A stretch of DNA of 64,000 nucleotides. Source: Pseudomonas sp. ADAK13. GTDB taxonomy: Bacteria > Pseudomonadota > Gammaproteobacteria > Pseudomonadales > Pseudomonadaceae. The stretch spans positions 5,084,001 through 5,148,000 of the forward strand of contig NZ_CP052860.1 in assembly GCF_012935715.1 (NCBI RefSeq). The letters are read 5' to 3'. Each line of letters begins with the position of its first letter. Within the stretch, counting starts at the first letter, position 1. Under the pieces are notes generated by a model. The model saw only the letters and a program-made list of their open reading frames with translations. It did not search any database and was not told where the DNA came from. The translations under genes were made by a program, and so were the position numbers. Positions 50,858 through 61,952 of this stretch are shown here, one piece after another.

Positions 50858-51520
50858 ATGTACGAATCCCCCAGCTGGCTGCATGAGTTGTGGATCGCCC
50901 GGGAAACCCTCTGGGCGGGGTTCCAGACCAGCGTCTATTGCTCGGCCCTGGCCATTATCTTCGGCACCCTGATCGGCATCGTTGCCGGGTTGATCCTGAC
51001 CTACGGCAAATTCTGGATGCGCGCGCCGTTTCGCCTGTACGTCGACCTGATCCGCGGTACGCCGGTGTTTGTGCTGGTGTTGGCATGCTTCTACATGCTG
51101 CCGGCGCTTGGCTGGCAGATCACCGCGTTCCAGGCCGGTGCCGTGGGCCTGACGCTGTTCTGCGGTTCTCACGTGTCCGAGATTGTGCGCGGTGCGCTGC
51201 AAGCCATTCCCAAAGGGCAACTGGAAGCGGGCAAGGCCATCGGCCTGACGTTCTACCAGTCCCTGGGCTATGTGCTGCTGCCTCAGGCGTTGCGGCAGAT
51301 CCTGCCGACCTGGGTCAACTCGTCCACGGAAATCGTCAAGGCTTCCACCTTGCTGTCGGTGATCGGCGTGGCCGAATTGCTGCTCAGCACCCAACAGGTC
51401 ATCGCCCGGACGTTCATGACCCTGGAGTTCTACCTGTTCGCAGGCTTTATGTTTTTTGTCATCAACTACGCCATCGAATTGTTGGGGCGTTACATTGAAA
51501 AGCGGGTGGCGTTGCCATGA
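50858..51520 (+). CDS. Amino-acid ABC transporter permease 2
   Basis: A 220-residue permease paired with the previous one: [52 protein letters not shown] loop [36 protein letters not shown]. Stops inside the ATPase start (ATGA). Confidence 0.92.
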   Translation: MYESPSWLHELWIARETLWAGFQTSVYCSALAIIFGTLIGIVAGLILTYGKFWMRAPFRLYVDLIRGTPVFVLVLACFYMLPALGWQITAFQAGAVGLTLFCGSHVSEIVRGALQAIPKGQLEAGKAIGLTFYQSLGYVLLPQALRQILPTWVNSSTEIVKASTLLSVIGVAELLLSTQQVIARTFMTLEFYLFAGFMFFVINYAIELLGRYIEKRVALP

Positions 51521-52302
51521 ACCAACTCTCAAAAGAAAGCCAGCCACTGCTGAACATTCGCGGCCTGCGTAAACAGTACGGCCCGGTGGAAGTGCTCAAG
51601 GGCGTCGACCTGAGCATGCAGCGCGGCAACGTCGTGACGTTGATCGGCTCCAGCGGTTCGGGCAAGACCACGCTGCTGCGTTGCGTCAACCTGCTGGAAG
51701 AATTCCAGGGCGGCCAGATCACCCTCGACGGCGAATCCATTGGCTACAGCGACGTCGGCGGCAAGCGCGTGCGCCATCCGGAACGGGTGATTTCCCAGCA
51801 CCGCGCGATGACGGGCATGGCGTTCCAGCAGTTCAACCTGTTCCCGCATTTGACCGCGTTGCAGAACGTCACCCTGGGCCTGCTCAAGGTCAAGAAGATG
51901 GGCAAGGACGAGGCGGTGGCGCTGGCGGAAAAATGGCTGGACCGTGTCGGCCTGCTGGAGCGGCGCAATCACTTCCCGGGCCAATTGTCGGGCGGCCAGC
52001 AACAGCGCGTGGCGATTGCCCGGGCGATTGCGATGAACCCAAGCCTGATGCTGTTCGACGAAGTCACCTCGGCCCTCGACCCGGAACTGGTGGGCGAAGT
52101 GCTCAGCGTGATCAAGGGGTTGGCGGAGGAGGGCATGACCATGTTGCTGGTCACCCACGAAATGCGCTTTGCCTATGAAGTCTCGGACAAGATCGTCTTC
52201 ATGAACCAGGGCCGAATTGAAGAACAGGGGCCGCCGAAAGACATCTTCGAACGTCCGCAATCGCCGCGACTGGCGGAATTTCTCAAGAACATTCGTTTTT
52301 AA
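51517..52302 (+). CDS. Amino-acid ABC transporter ATPase
   Basis: A 261-residue ATPase: Walker [11 protein letters not shown]-loop [15 protein letters not shown], signature [15 protein letters not shown], Walker [15 protein letters not shown]-loop [15 protein letters not shown]. Standard GlnQ/HisP type. Followed after 24 bases by a RidA gene. Confidence 0.93.
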   Translation: MNQLSKESQPLLNIRGLRKQYGPVEVLKGVDLSMQRGNVVTLIGSSGSGKTTLLRCVNLLEEFQGGQITLDGESIGYSDVGGKRVRHPERVISQHRAMTGMAFQQFNLFPHLTALQNVTLGLLKVKKMGKDEAVALAEKWLDRVGLLERRNHFPGQLSGGQQQRVAIARAIAMNPSLMLFDEVTSALDPELVGEVLSVIKGLAEEGMTMLLVTHEMRFAYEVSDKIVFMNQGRIEEQGPPKDIFERPQSPRLAEFLKNIRF

Positions 52303-52326
52303 TTCACTCGTTTCAGGAGATCCATT

Positions 52327-52716
52327 ATGAGCATTACTCGTTACGGCACCGGCGCCACCGCAGGCGGTGGCCAGCCTCGTCCTTTCGCCCGCGCGGTGGA
52401 AGCGGACGGCTGGTTGTACGTGTCGGGCCAGGTGCCGGCGGTGGATGGTGAAATCATCACCGGCGGGATCGTCGAGCAGACGCACCAGACCATGCGCAAC
52501 GTGGTGGCGATTCTCGAAGAAGCCGGCTACGCGCTGGAAGATGTGGTGCGCGTGGGTGTGTGGCTGGAAGACCCACGGGATTTCTGGAGTTTCAATAAAG
52601 TGTTCGGCGAATACTTCAACCCGGAACATGCTCCGGCGCGGGCGTGTGTGCAGGCGAACATGATGGTCGACTGCAAGGTGGAGATCGATTGCGTGGCCTA
52701 CAAGAAAAAAGGCTAA
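52327..52716 (+). CDS. RidA-family protein
   Basis: A 129-residue RidA-fold protein: GGGQPRPFARAVEADGWLYVSGQVPAVDGEII, QTMRNVVAILEEAGYALEDVV, and HAPARACVQANMMVDCKVEIDCVAY, with the conserved Arg in PARACV. In this operon it probably quenches the enamine/imine released by the PLP enzyme at 53667-54875. Confidence 0.9.
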   Translation: MSITRYGTGATAGGGQPRPFARAVEADGWLYVSGQVPAVDGEIITGGIVEQTHQTMRNVVAILEEAGYALEDVVRVGVWLEDPRDFWSFNKVFGEYFNPEHAPARACVQANMMVDCKVEIDCVAYKKKG

Positions 52717-52752
52717 ATGCTGCGCCACACCTTTGACCTGTGGTGGTGCCTT

Positions 52753-52848
52753 TGTGGCGAGGGGGCTTGTCCCCCGTTGGGCTGCGAAGCGGCCCCAAAA
52801 AAGCGGGAGCGCTGCGCACTCCAACGGGGGACAAGCCCCCTCGCCACA
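52753..52848. repeat. REPIN between ridA and iclR genes
   Basis: TGTGGCGAGGGGGCTTGTCC ... GGACAAGCCCCCTCGCCACA, inverted pair; ends 44 bases before the IclR start, so it may separate or modulate transcription between the transporter part and the IclR part of the run. Confidence 0.9.
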
Positions 52849-52892
52849 GAGTTCTTTACGTGCCTTTAAATTTGACGGGACCCGAAACTGCC

Positions 52893-53657
52893 ATGACCGA
52901 AGACACCATCAAACGCCGCGCCAAAGGCCTCGACCGGGCGTTCGATATCCTCGATTTCCTCAAGGAAATCGGCCAACCCCTGCGCCCGAATGATATCGCC
53001 AGCGGCATTGGCAGCCCCAAGTCCACGGTCTACGAACTGGTGGCCTCGTTGCTGGAGCGGCGCATCCTCGAAACCGTGGGCAAGGACGGTCACGTCTACC
53101 TCGGCCGTCAACTGTACTTCCTCGGCCAGGCCCACCTGCGTCATTTCGACCTGACTCGCGAAGCCGACCACGCCCTGCAGGAAATCGTCAGCCAGACCCA
53201 CGAAACCGCCCAGATGTGCCTGCTCAACGGGCGCAAATACACCGTGGCCCTGATGCGCGAAGGCGAGCGGCATTTCCGCATTTCCTCCGACATCGGCGAG
53301 AACGCCCCAATCCCCTGGACCGCCTCCGGCCGCCTGCTGTTGGGCCACCTGAGCGACCAGCAAATCATCGACCTGATTGACTACGACGATTTCATCCTCC
53401 CGGACGGTCAGCGTCTGCCTCTGGAAACCTTCCTCGGGCAAATTCGTCAGGCCACCCTCGACGGATTTTTCTCCTTCGACAGCGTTGCCGACACCTTTAC
53501 CCATTGCTTTGCCGCCCCGGTGCGGGACGCCCAAGGCATCAGCATTGCGACCCTGTGCATCGTGGCCCCACGGGCCGATGCCATCAAAAACTACAACGAC
53601 TATCGCCGGGTGCTGATCGACAGCGCGAACAACCTGGCCCGTCGCATCAACGAATAG
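52893..53657 (+). CDS. IclR-family transcriptional regulator
   Basis: A 254-residue regulator: winged HTH (GLDRAFDILDFLKEIGQPLRPNDIASGIGSPKSTVYELVASLLE) and IclR effector domain (HFDLTREADHALQEIVSQTHETAQMCLLNG...WTASGRLLLGHLSDQQ...GISIATLCIVAP). Nine bases before the PLP-enzyme gene, likely co-transcribed and regulating the operon. Confidence 0.9.
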   Translation: MTEDTIKRRAKGLDRAFDILDFLKEIGQPLRPNDIASGIGSPKSTVYELVASLLERRILETVGKDGHVYLGRQLYFLGQAHLRHFDLTREADHALQEIVSQTHETAQMCLLNGRKYTVALMREGERHFRISSDIGENAPIPWTASGRLLLGHLSDQQIIDLIDYDDFILPDGQRLPLETFLGQIRQATLDGFFSFDSVADTFTHCFAAPVRDAQGISIATLCIVAPRADAIKNYNDYRRVLIDSANNLARRINE

Positions 53658-53666
53658 GAAACCCTT

Positions 53667-54875
53667 ATGTCTGCCTTCAATGCCGTTGAAAAAGGCGCCG
53701 CCGAAGTCGGTGCGCATCTGGTGCGTGACGTCAGCCTGCCGGCCCTGGTGCTGCACCGTGATGCCCTGGAACACAACATCCGCTGGATGCAGGCATTCGT
53801 CAGCAACAGCGGCGCGCAACTGGCGCCCCACGGCAAGACCAGCATGATGCCGGCCCTGTTCCAGCGTCAGATCGAACAGGGCGCCTGGGGCATCACCCTG
53901 GCCAACGCCGTGCAGACCCGCGCCGCGTATGCCGGTGGTGTTCGCCGGGTATTGATGGCCAACCAACTGGTGGGCGCGCCGAACATGGCGCTGATTGCCG
54001 ACCTGCTGGCCGACCCGGAATTCGACTTCCACTGCATGGTCGACCACCCGGACAACGTCGCCGACCTGGGCGCATTCTTCGCCGCTCGTGGCCTGCGCCT
54101 GAACGTGATGATCGAATACGGTGTGGTCGGCGGGCGTTGCGGTTGCCGCAGCGAACAGGAGGTGCTCGACCTGGCCAGGGCGATCAAGGCCCAGCCTGCG
54201 CTGGCCCTCACCGGCATTGAAGGCTACGAAGGGGTGATCCACGGCGAACACGCTATCAGCGGCATCCGCGAATTCGCCGCTTCCCTGGTGCGCCTGGCCG
54301 TCGACCTGCAAAACAGCGGCGCCTTCGACCTCGGCAAGCCGATCATCACCGCCTCGGGCTCGGCCTGGTACGACCTGATCGCCGAGTCCTTCGAAGCCCA
54401 GAACGCCGCCGGCCGCTTCCTCAGCGTATTGCGCCCGGGCAGCTACGTGGCCCACGACCACGGCATCTACAAAGAAGCGCAATGCTGCGTACTCGACCGT
54501 CGCAGCGACCTCAACGAAGGCCTGCGCCCCGCGCTGGAAGTCTGGGCCCATGTACAGTCGTTGCCGGAGCCTGGTTTTGCCGTGATCGCCCTCGGCAAGC
54601 GCGATGTTGCCTACGACGCTGGCCTGCCGGTGCCGCTCAAACGCTACAAGGCCGGCGTGTTGCCGGCGGTGGGGGATGACGTGACCGCGTGCAAGGTCAC
54701 CGCCGTGATGGACCAGCATGCATTCATGGTGGTGGCGCCGGGGGTCGAGTTGCGTATTGGCGACATCATCTCCTTTGGTACTTCCCACCCGTGCCTGACG
54801 TTCGACAAGTGGCAAGTGGGTAATTTGGTGGATGAGCAGCTGCAAGTGATCGAAAGCCTGCATACCTGCTTCTAG
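53667..54875 (+). CDS. DSD1-type PLP-dependent amino-acid deaminase/aldolase
   Basis: A 402-residue alanine-racemase-fold PLP enzyme of the D-serine dehydratase/D-threonine aldolase group. PLP lysine K57 in APHGKTSMMP; the C-terminal D-serine-dehydratase-like domain carries the H-x-C metal motif in TSHPCLTFDKW. Known activities are deamination of D-serine-type or retro-aldol cleavage of beta-hydroxy D-amino acids, releasing enamine/imine intermediates, which explains a RidA in the same operon. The transporter upstream probably imports the amino acid substrate. Confidence 0.83.
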   Translation: MSAFNAVEKGAAEVGAHLVRDVSLPALVLHRDALEHNIRWMQAFVSNSGAQLAPHGKTSMMPALFQRQIEQGAWGITLANAVQTRAAYAGGVRRVLMANQLVGAPNMALIADLLADPEFDFHCMVDHPDNVADLGAFFAARGLRLNVMIEYGVVGGRCGCRSEQEVLDLARAIKAQPALALTGIEGYEGVIHGEHAISGIREFAASLVRLAVDLQNSGAFDLGKPIITASGSAWYDLIAESFEAQNAAGRFLSVLRPGSYVAHDHGIYKEAQCCVLDRRSDLNEGLRPALEVWAHVQSLPEPGFAVIALGKRDVAYDAGLPVPLKRYKAGVLPAVGDDVTACKVTAVMDQHAFMVVAPGVELRIGDIISFGTSHPCLTFDKWQVGNLVDEQLQVIESLHTCF

Positions 54876-54889
54876 ACCGAGTCGCGCCC

Positions 54890-54973
54890 ATCGCAGGCAA
54901 GCCAGCTCCCACATCGACCGTGTTCCTTCAGGTACAACACGGTCAACTGTGGGAGCCGGGCTTGCCCGCGATG
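54890..54973. repeat. REPIN downstream of the PLP-enzyme gene
   Basis: CATCGCAGGCAAGCCAGC TCCCACA ... TGTGGGAGCCGGGCTTGCCC GCGATG, the same REP type arranged outward-facing with respect to the other copies. Ends 32 bases before kdgK. Confidence 0.88.
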
Positions 54974-55004
54974 AGGCCCTCAAGTACATCGAGAGACCCC
55001 AGGC

Positions 55005-55913
55005 ATGAACACAAAACCCCGCATCGCCCTCATCGGCGAATGCATGATCGAACTGCAACACCGCGCCGACGGCAGCCTGCAACAAAGCTTCGGCGGCGAC
55101 ACCCTGAACGCCGCCGTCTACCTGCGCCGCGAACTGGGTGAGCCGAGCACCGTCGACTACGTCACCGCCCTGGGCGATGACAGCTTCAGCGACGCCATGT
55201 GCAAGCACTGGGCTGAGGAAGGCCTGGGCGTGGGTATGGTCCAGCGCTTGCCCGGGCGCTTGCCGGGTTTGTACTGCATCCAGACCGACGCCAAGGGCGA
55301 GCGCAAATTCCTCTACTGGCGCAACGAAGCGGCGGTACGCGACTGCTTCACCACACCGGCGGCCGAGCCGATTCTGGCCGCGTTGCCGGGGTATGACGTG
55401 GTGTATTTCAGCGGCATCACCCTGGCGGTGTTGGGCGAGGTGGGCCGTGAGCGGCTGCTGGAAACCCTGATCGAAACCCGTAAGCGCGGGGGAAAAGTGG
55501 TGTTCGACAACAACTACCGGCCACGTTTATGGGCCAGTCTAGAAGCGGCGCGTGCGGCGTATCACACGGTGTTGGCCGAGGTGGATATCGCCCTGTTGAC
55601 CGAAGATGACGAGCGGGCGTTGTTTGGCTATGAGGACAGCGAACAGGTATTTGCGGCGTACCCGACGATTGCCGAGGTGGTGCTCAAGCGGGGCGCGGAT
55701 GCTTGCCTGATTCGTTGTGAGGATGAGCGATTCGAGGTGCCGGCGTTGGTGGTGGAGAAGGTGGTCGACACCACGGCGGCGGGGGATTCATTCAGTGCGG
55801 CGTACCTGGCCAGCCGGCTCAAGGGCGGCTCGCCGCAGGATGCAGCCTTGGCCGGGCATCGCCTGGCGAGCCGGGTCATTCAAGTACCGGGTGCACTGAT
55901 TCCCCGAGACTAA
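55005..55913 (+). CDS. kdgK: 2-dehydro-3-deoxygluconokinase
   Basis: A 302-residue PfkB-family sugar kinase. GGDTLNAAVYLRREL sugar-binding motif, YWRNEAAVRD typical of KDG kinases, and catalytic base D261 in TTAAGDSFSAAYL. Phosphorylates 2-keto-3-deoxygluconate to KDPG, feeding the Entner-Doudoroff pathway. Separated by REP sequences from both neighbours, so likely its own unit. Confidence 0.88.
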   Translation: MNTKPRIALIGECMIELQHRADGSLQQSFGGDTLNAAVYLRRELGEPSTVDYVTALGDDSFSDAMCKHWAEEGLGVGMVQRLPGRLPGLYCIQTDAKGERKFLYWRNEAAVRDCFTTPAAEPILAALPGYDVVYFSGITLAVLGEVGRERLLETLIETRKRGGKVVFDNNYRPRLWASLEAARAAYHTVLAEVDIALLTEDDERALFGYEDSEQVFAAYPTIAEVVLKRGADACLIRCEDERFEVPALVVEKVVDTTAAGDSFSAAYLASRLKGGSPQDAALAGHRLASRVIQVPGALIPRD

Positions 55914-55923
55914 CGCCATCTAT

Positions 55924-56018
55924 TGTGGTGAGGGAGCTTGCTCCCGCTGGAGTGCGAAGCGCTCCCGGCTTTTTTGGGGCCGCTACGCAGCCCAGCGGGA
56001 GCAAGCTCCCTCGCCACA
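55924..56018. repeat. REPIN between kdgK and ppiC
   Basis: TGTGGTGAGGGAGCTTGCTC ... GAGCAAGCTCCCTCGCCACA, inverted REP pair between convergent genes. Confidence 0.9.
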
Positions 56019-56027
56019 ACAAGCCCC

Positions 56028-56303
56028 TCAATCCCGGTAAAACACCTGCACCAGGTGATACCCGAACTTGCTCTTGATCGGTCCGTGAACCACCTTCACG
56101 GGCTTTTTGAAGATCACCGCATCAATCACCCCCACCATCTGACCCGGCCGCACTTCACCCAGATCACCGCCGCGCTTGGCGGAAGGGCAGGTGGAGTACT
56201 TCTTGGCCAACACATCAAACGCTTCGCCCTTGGCAATACGCTGCTTGAGCTGTTCGGCTTCCTCGCTGGTTTTCACCAGAATGTGACGGGCTTGGGCTTT
56301 CAT
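56028..56303 (-). CDS. ppiC: Parvulin-type peptidyl-prolyl isomerase
   Basis: A 91-residue stand-alone parvulin: KAQARHILVKTSEEAEQLKQRI, YSTCPSAKRGGDLGEVRPGQM, VHGPIKSKFGYHLVQVFYRD. Matches E. coli PpiC in length and motifs. Cytoplasmic folding helper. Confidence 0.93.
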   Translation of the reverse strand: MKAQARHILVKTSEEAEQLKQRIAKGEAFDVLAKKYSTCPSAKRGGDLGEVRPGQMVGVIDAVIFKKPVKVVHGPIKSKFGYHLVQVFYRD

Positions 56304-56345
56304 TGATCGGTCCTGATGTGAAACGGCGCGCGATTATGCCTGAAG

Positions 56346-58883
56346 TCAGGCCTCTGAGCTGATCATGCTGCGGATTTTGTTAGCCAGCAGGTCAATCGAA
56401 AACGGCTTGGCCACCATGTCCATGCCTTCCTCCAGGAACCCTTGGCGCTCGGCGGCTTTCTCGGCGTAACCGGTCATGAACAGCACTTTGAGTTCGGGCC
56501 GGTGCTGCCGTGCAATCTCCGCCAGTTGCCGGCCATTCATCCCGGGCAGGCCCACGTCGGTCACCAGCAAGTCCACGCGCAGATCGGATTCCAGTAACGG
56601 CAACGCCGCCCGTGCATCCGCCGCCTGATGGGCGGTGTAGCCCAGTTCATCCAGTACATTCACCACCAGCATCCGCACTGCCGGGTCGTCCTCGACCACC
56701 ACCACCGCTTCACCCGCCAGCGCCACCGGGGCTTCGGCCTGGCTGGCGGGCGCGGTTCTTTCCAGCGCGGTGCCATGCAGGCGCGGCAGGTACAGGCGCA
56801 CGCAGGTGCCCTGGCCAGGCTGGCTTTCAATGGTGACGTGGCCGCCGGACTGCTGGGCAAAGCCATAGATCATCGACAACCCAAGGCCGGTGCCCTGGCC
56901 GATGGGTTTGGTGGTGAAGAACGGGTCGAAGGCCTTGGCGAGGATCTTGGCGGTCATGCCGGCGCCGTTGTCGCTCACGCCGAGCATCACATAGTCGCCG
57001 GCCTTGACCGGCTCCAGGGTGGTGATGTCGGTGCCGTCGAGGTAGCTGTTGGCGGTCTCGATGCACAATTGCCCGCCGTCGGGCATTGCATCGCGGGCGT
57101 TTATCACCAGGTTAAGCAGGGCGTTTTCCAGCTGGCTGGCGTCGGTGTTCACCGGCCACACGTCGGCGCCGAGGTTCACCTTGAGTTCGATGTGCGCGCC
57201 CTTGGTGCGGCGGAACAAGTCTTCCAGGGACGCCACCAATTGGTTTGGGTCCACCGGCTTGCGGTCCAGCGACTGGCGGCGAGAGAAGGCCAGCAGGCGG
57301 TGGGTCAGCGCGGCGGCGCGATGGGCCGAGGACACGGCGGCGTCGGTGAAGCGACCGATCTCGTCGCTGCGCCCGGCGGCGATGTAGCGTTGCATCAAGT
57401 CCAGGCTGCCGATGATCCCGGTGAGCATGTTGTTGAAGTCATGGGCGATGCCGCCGGTGAGCTGGCCGACCGCTTCCATCTTCTGGGCATGGCGCAGGGC
57501 GTCTTCGGCACGCTCGCGCTCGAACATCTCGTTTTGCAGGCGCTGGTTGGCTTCGGCCAGGGCCTGGGTGCGCTGGCTGACGCGCTCTTCGAGGTTTTCG
57601 TTCAGATGGCGCAGGGCTTCTTCGGTGAGCTTGCGCTCGGTCTCGTCGATCACAAAAATGTAGAAACCGTTGACCGATCCGTCAGCGCTGAAACGCGGCA
57701 GGTATTTCATCAGCGCGTGGCGCGGCCGCCCGTCATGGTGCGGCGTGACGGTGACAAAACTGCAGGCCTTGCCCTTGAGCGCCGCTTCGATTTTGTCGAC
57801 GCGCCCGGCATAGACTTCATCCCCCAGCACCTCGCGGATGGACTTGCCGTACAGCTCCTGCGGGGTCATGCCGTACCAGTCCAGGTAGGCGCTGTTGTTC
57901 AGGCGAAAGCGCTGCTCATGGTCGACATAGCCGATCAGCACCGGCATGGCGTTGATGATCAACTGCAGCTCGGTCTGGCTTTGGCGCAGGGCCTGTTCGG
58001 TGTGCTTGCGTTCCGTCAGGTCGAGAGCGGCGCCGAGAAAGCGCGCCGGGCGGCCATGGTGGTCCTTGTAGCAGCGACCCCGGGCAAACACCCAGCGCAC
58101 TTCGCCACCGGCTTGCAGCAGGCGATATTCCTCGGCGTATTCGGTGCCGTGGGTGATGCAATGCTTGATGCTGCGGGCCACCATGCCACGGTCTTCGGGG
58201 TGCACGCCTTGCAGGTAGTCGCTGATGGGCAGCAGGCCGGCATCGCAGGGGTCTACACCGTGCAACTGGGCGAAATGCGCGTCGGCGATAAACCGGTCTT
58301 CGCCGATGTCCCAGTCCCAGGTGCCCACGGCGTCGGTGGCGGCCAGGGCCAGTTGCAGGCGCTGCTCGGTGTTGCGCTGGGCCTTGAGGCTGTTTTCGGT
58401 ACGCTGCTGGAGTTCCAGGGCGATGCGCCGGCGCTCGTTGGTTTCGATCGCGGTGATCAGGATCCCGGCGACCTGGCCGCGTTCGTCACGAATCGGGCTG
58501 TAGGTCAGGTCGAGCCAGATCTCGGTGTCACGGTGGTTGCGTTGCAGCACGAAACGCTGTTCGGTGAAGGTGCGCACCTGGCCCGTGAGGACGGCGCTGT
58601 AGATCGGGTCGGTGAACGGCTTGAGTTCCGGCCAGATCAGGTCGGCGGGCTGGCCGAAGGCAGCCGGGTGCTTGTTGCCGGCCAGCAGGGCGAAGCCGTC
58701 GTTGTAAATCTGGGTGAGTTCGGCGCCCCACAGCAACAGCATCGGCATCGGCGAATGAATCACGATGTCGACGGCTGTACGGAGGCTTTGCGGCCAATCA
58801 ATGGCGTCACCGAGGGGGCTTCGTGCCCAGTCCAGCCGCGCAATCAGTGCCGCGGCCTCGCTGCCGGTGGGTGATACGTTCAT
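56346..58883 (-). CDS. PAS-containing hybrid sensor histidine kinase
   Basis: An 845-residue cytoplasmic hybrid kinase. N-terminal PAS/GAF-like sensor, PAS-fold blocks (with [59 protein letters not shown]), coiled-coil, HisKA with phospho-acceptor H481 (GGIAHDFNN), HATPase (DNGAGM, GLGLSM), and a C-terminal receiver with phospho-acceptor D776 ([11 protein letters not shown]). No DNA-binding output and no adjacent response regulator, so the partner is unknown. Start chosen with GCAGGG before the ATG; a longer start would lie in the upstream terminator. Confidence 0.92.
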   Translation of the reverse strand: MNVSPTGSEAAALIARLDWARSPLGDAIDWPQSLRTAVDIVIHSPMPMLLLWGAELTQIYNDGFALLAGNKHPAAFGQPADLIWPELKPFTDPIYSAVLTGQVRTFTEQRFVLQRNHRDTEIWLDLTYSPIRDERGQVAGILITAIETNERRRIALELQQRTENSLKAQRNTEQRLQLALAATDAVGTWDWDIGEDRFIADAHFAQLHGVDPCDAGLLPISDYLQGVHPEDRGMVARSIKHCITHGTEYAEEYRLLQAGGEVRWVFARGRCYKDHHGRPARFLGAALDLTERKHTEQALRQSQTELQLIINAMPVLIGYVDHEQRFRLNNSAYLDWYGMTPQELYGKSIREVLGDEVYAGRVDKIEAALKGKACSFVTVTPHHDGRPRHALMKYLPRFSADGSVNGFYIFVIDETERKLTEEALRHLNENLEERVSQRTQALAEANQRLQNEMFERERAEDALRHAQKMEAVGQLTGGIAHDFNNMLTGIIGSLDLMQRYIAAGRSDEIGRFTDAAVSSAHRAAALTHRLLAFSRRQSLDRKPVDPNQLVASLEDLFRRTKGAHIELKVNLGADVWPVNTDASQLENALLNLVINARDAMPDGGQLCIETANSYLDGTDITTLEPVKAGDYVMLGVSDNGAGMTAKILAKAFDPFFTTKPIGQGTGLGLSMIYGFAQQSGGHVTIESQPGQGTCVRLYLPRLHGTALERTAPASQAEAPVALAGEAVVVVEDDPAVRMLVVNVLDELGYTAHQAADARAALPLLESDLRVDLLVTDVGLPGMNGRQLAEIARQHRPELKVLFMTGYAEKAAERQGFLEEGMDMVAKPFSIDLLANKIRSMISSEA

Positions 58884-58917
58884 GTAAATGCCCTGCGCGT
58901 AACGCTTGAAGAATGAC

Positions 58918-58952
58918 AAAAGCCGATTATCCCGCGAGCGGGGATCGGCTTT
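58918..58952 (-). terminator. Rho-independent terminator downstream of AACS
   Basis: AAAGCCGAT-TATCCCG-CGAG-CGGGG-ATCGGCTTT: stem with small internal mismatch. On the minus strand it is followed by TTTTG. It sits between the acetoacetyl-CoA synthetase stop (59019) and the kinase start. Confidence 0.7.
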
Positions 58953-59018
58953 CCACCCTCGAAAAATAGCATGCTTGAGGGCTTTGTCTTCAAATGAGTG
59001 CTTAAGGGCTAAAACGTT

Positions 59019-60977
<1,959 letters not shown>

Positions 60978-61019
60978 TATTGGCCTCTTGTTATGTGTCG
61001 ACCGCAAAGATGCTCTAAA

Positions 61020-61151
61020 TGTGGCGAGGGAGCTTGCTCCCGTTGGGTGGCGAAGCCGCCCCAGCAATGCTCATGCGGTCTTTCAGATAAAGCGCGGTTG
61101 CAGGTTTTGGGGCTGCTGCGCAGCCCAACGGGAGCAAGCTCCCTCGCCACA
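61020..61151. repeat. REPIN between AACS and bdhA
   Basis: TGTGGCGAGGGAGCTTGCTC ... GAGCAAGCTCCCTCGCCACA, inverted REP pair with a longer central spacer. Confidence 0.9.
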
Positions 61152-61171
61152 AAAGCGTCACTGATGAATAC

Positions 61172-61945
61172 TTATTGGGCCAGCCAGCCACCGTCGATAT
61201 TCCACGCCGCGCCGCGCACCTGGCTGCCGGCTTCGCTGCACAGGAACAGTACCAGTTCCCCCAGTTGTGGCGGTGTCACGAATTCCAGCGACGGCTGCTT
61301 CTCCGCCAGCAAATCATGCTGCGCCTGTTGCGGGTCCACCCCGGTCGCGATGCGATCATCAATCTGCTTCTGCACCAGCGGCGTCAACACCCAACCCGGG
61401 CAAATGGCATTGCAGGTGACATTACTCTGGGCCGTTTCCAGGCCCACCACTTTGGTCAGGCCGATCACCCCGTGCTTGGCCGCCACATAGGCCGCCTTGC
61501 CCACCGAACCCACCAGACCATGTACCGAAGCGATATTCACGATCCGTCCCCAGCCCCTGGCCTTCATGCCCGGCAGGCTCAGGCGCGTGCTGTGGAACAC
61601 CGACGACAGGTTGATCGCAATGATCGAATCCCAGCGCTCCACCGGAAACTCATCCACTGGCGCCACGTGCTGGATCCCGGCGTTGTTCACCAGGATGTCG
61701 ATGCCGCCAAACTCGCGCTCGGCGTAGGCGATCATCTCGGCGATCTGCGCCGGGTCGCTGACGTCGGCAGGGTGATGCCCGACTTTTCCGCCGAAGGCCT
61801 GCACCTGGGCGATCACCGCGCTGGCGTCGCCGAAACCGTTGAGGATCAGGTTGGCGCCGGCCTTGGCCAGGCTCAGGGCAATGCCCAGGCCGATGCCGCT
61901 GGTGGAGCCGGTGACCAGGGCGGTCTTGCCGTTCAATGTCGTCAT
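61172..61945 (-). CDS. bdhA: 3-hydroxybutyrate dehydrogenase
   Basis: A 257-residue SDR: TGSTSGIGLGIA, NNAG, catalytic Ser and YVAAKHG (YxxxK), and the HBDH-typical TCNAICPGWVLTPLVQKQIDDRI and SEAGSQVRGAAWNIDGGW. Oxidises 3-hydroxybutyrate to acetoacetate with NAD+. The ATG lies behind GAGG; the 13-codon longer frame was rejected. Seven bases after the permease gene, so co-transcribed. Confidence 0.9.
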   Translation of the reverse strand: MTTLNGKTALVTGSTSGIGLGIALSLAKAGANLILNGFGDASAVIAQVQAFGGKVGHHPADVSDPAQIAEMIAYAEREFGGIDILVNNAGIQHVAPVDEFPVERWDSIIAINLSSVFHSTRLSLPGMKARGWGRIVNIASVHGLVGSVGKAAYVAAKHGVIGLTKVVGLETAQSNVTCNAICPGWVLTPLVQKQIDDRIATGVDPQQAQHDLLAEKQPSLEFVTPPQLGELVLFLCSEAGSQVRGAAWNIDGGWLAQ

Positions 61946-61952
61946 ATCAACC

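Noticed and set aside
52740..53657. Longer IclR protein beginning inside the REPIN
   Set aside because: Its first 51 residues are a translation of the REP palindrome; the HTH start at 52893 fits the family length.
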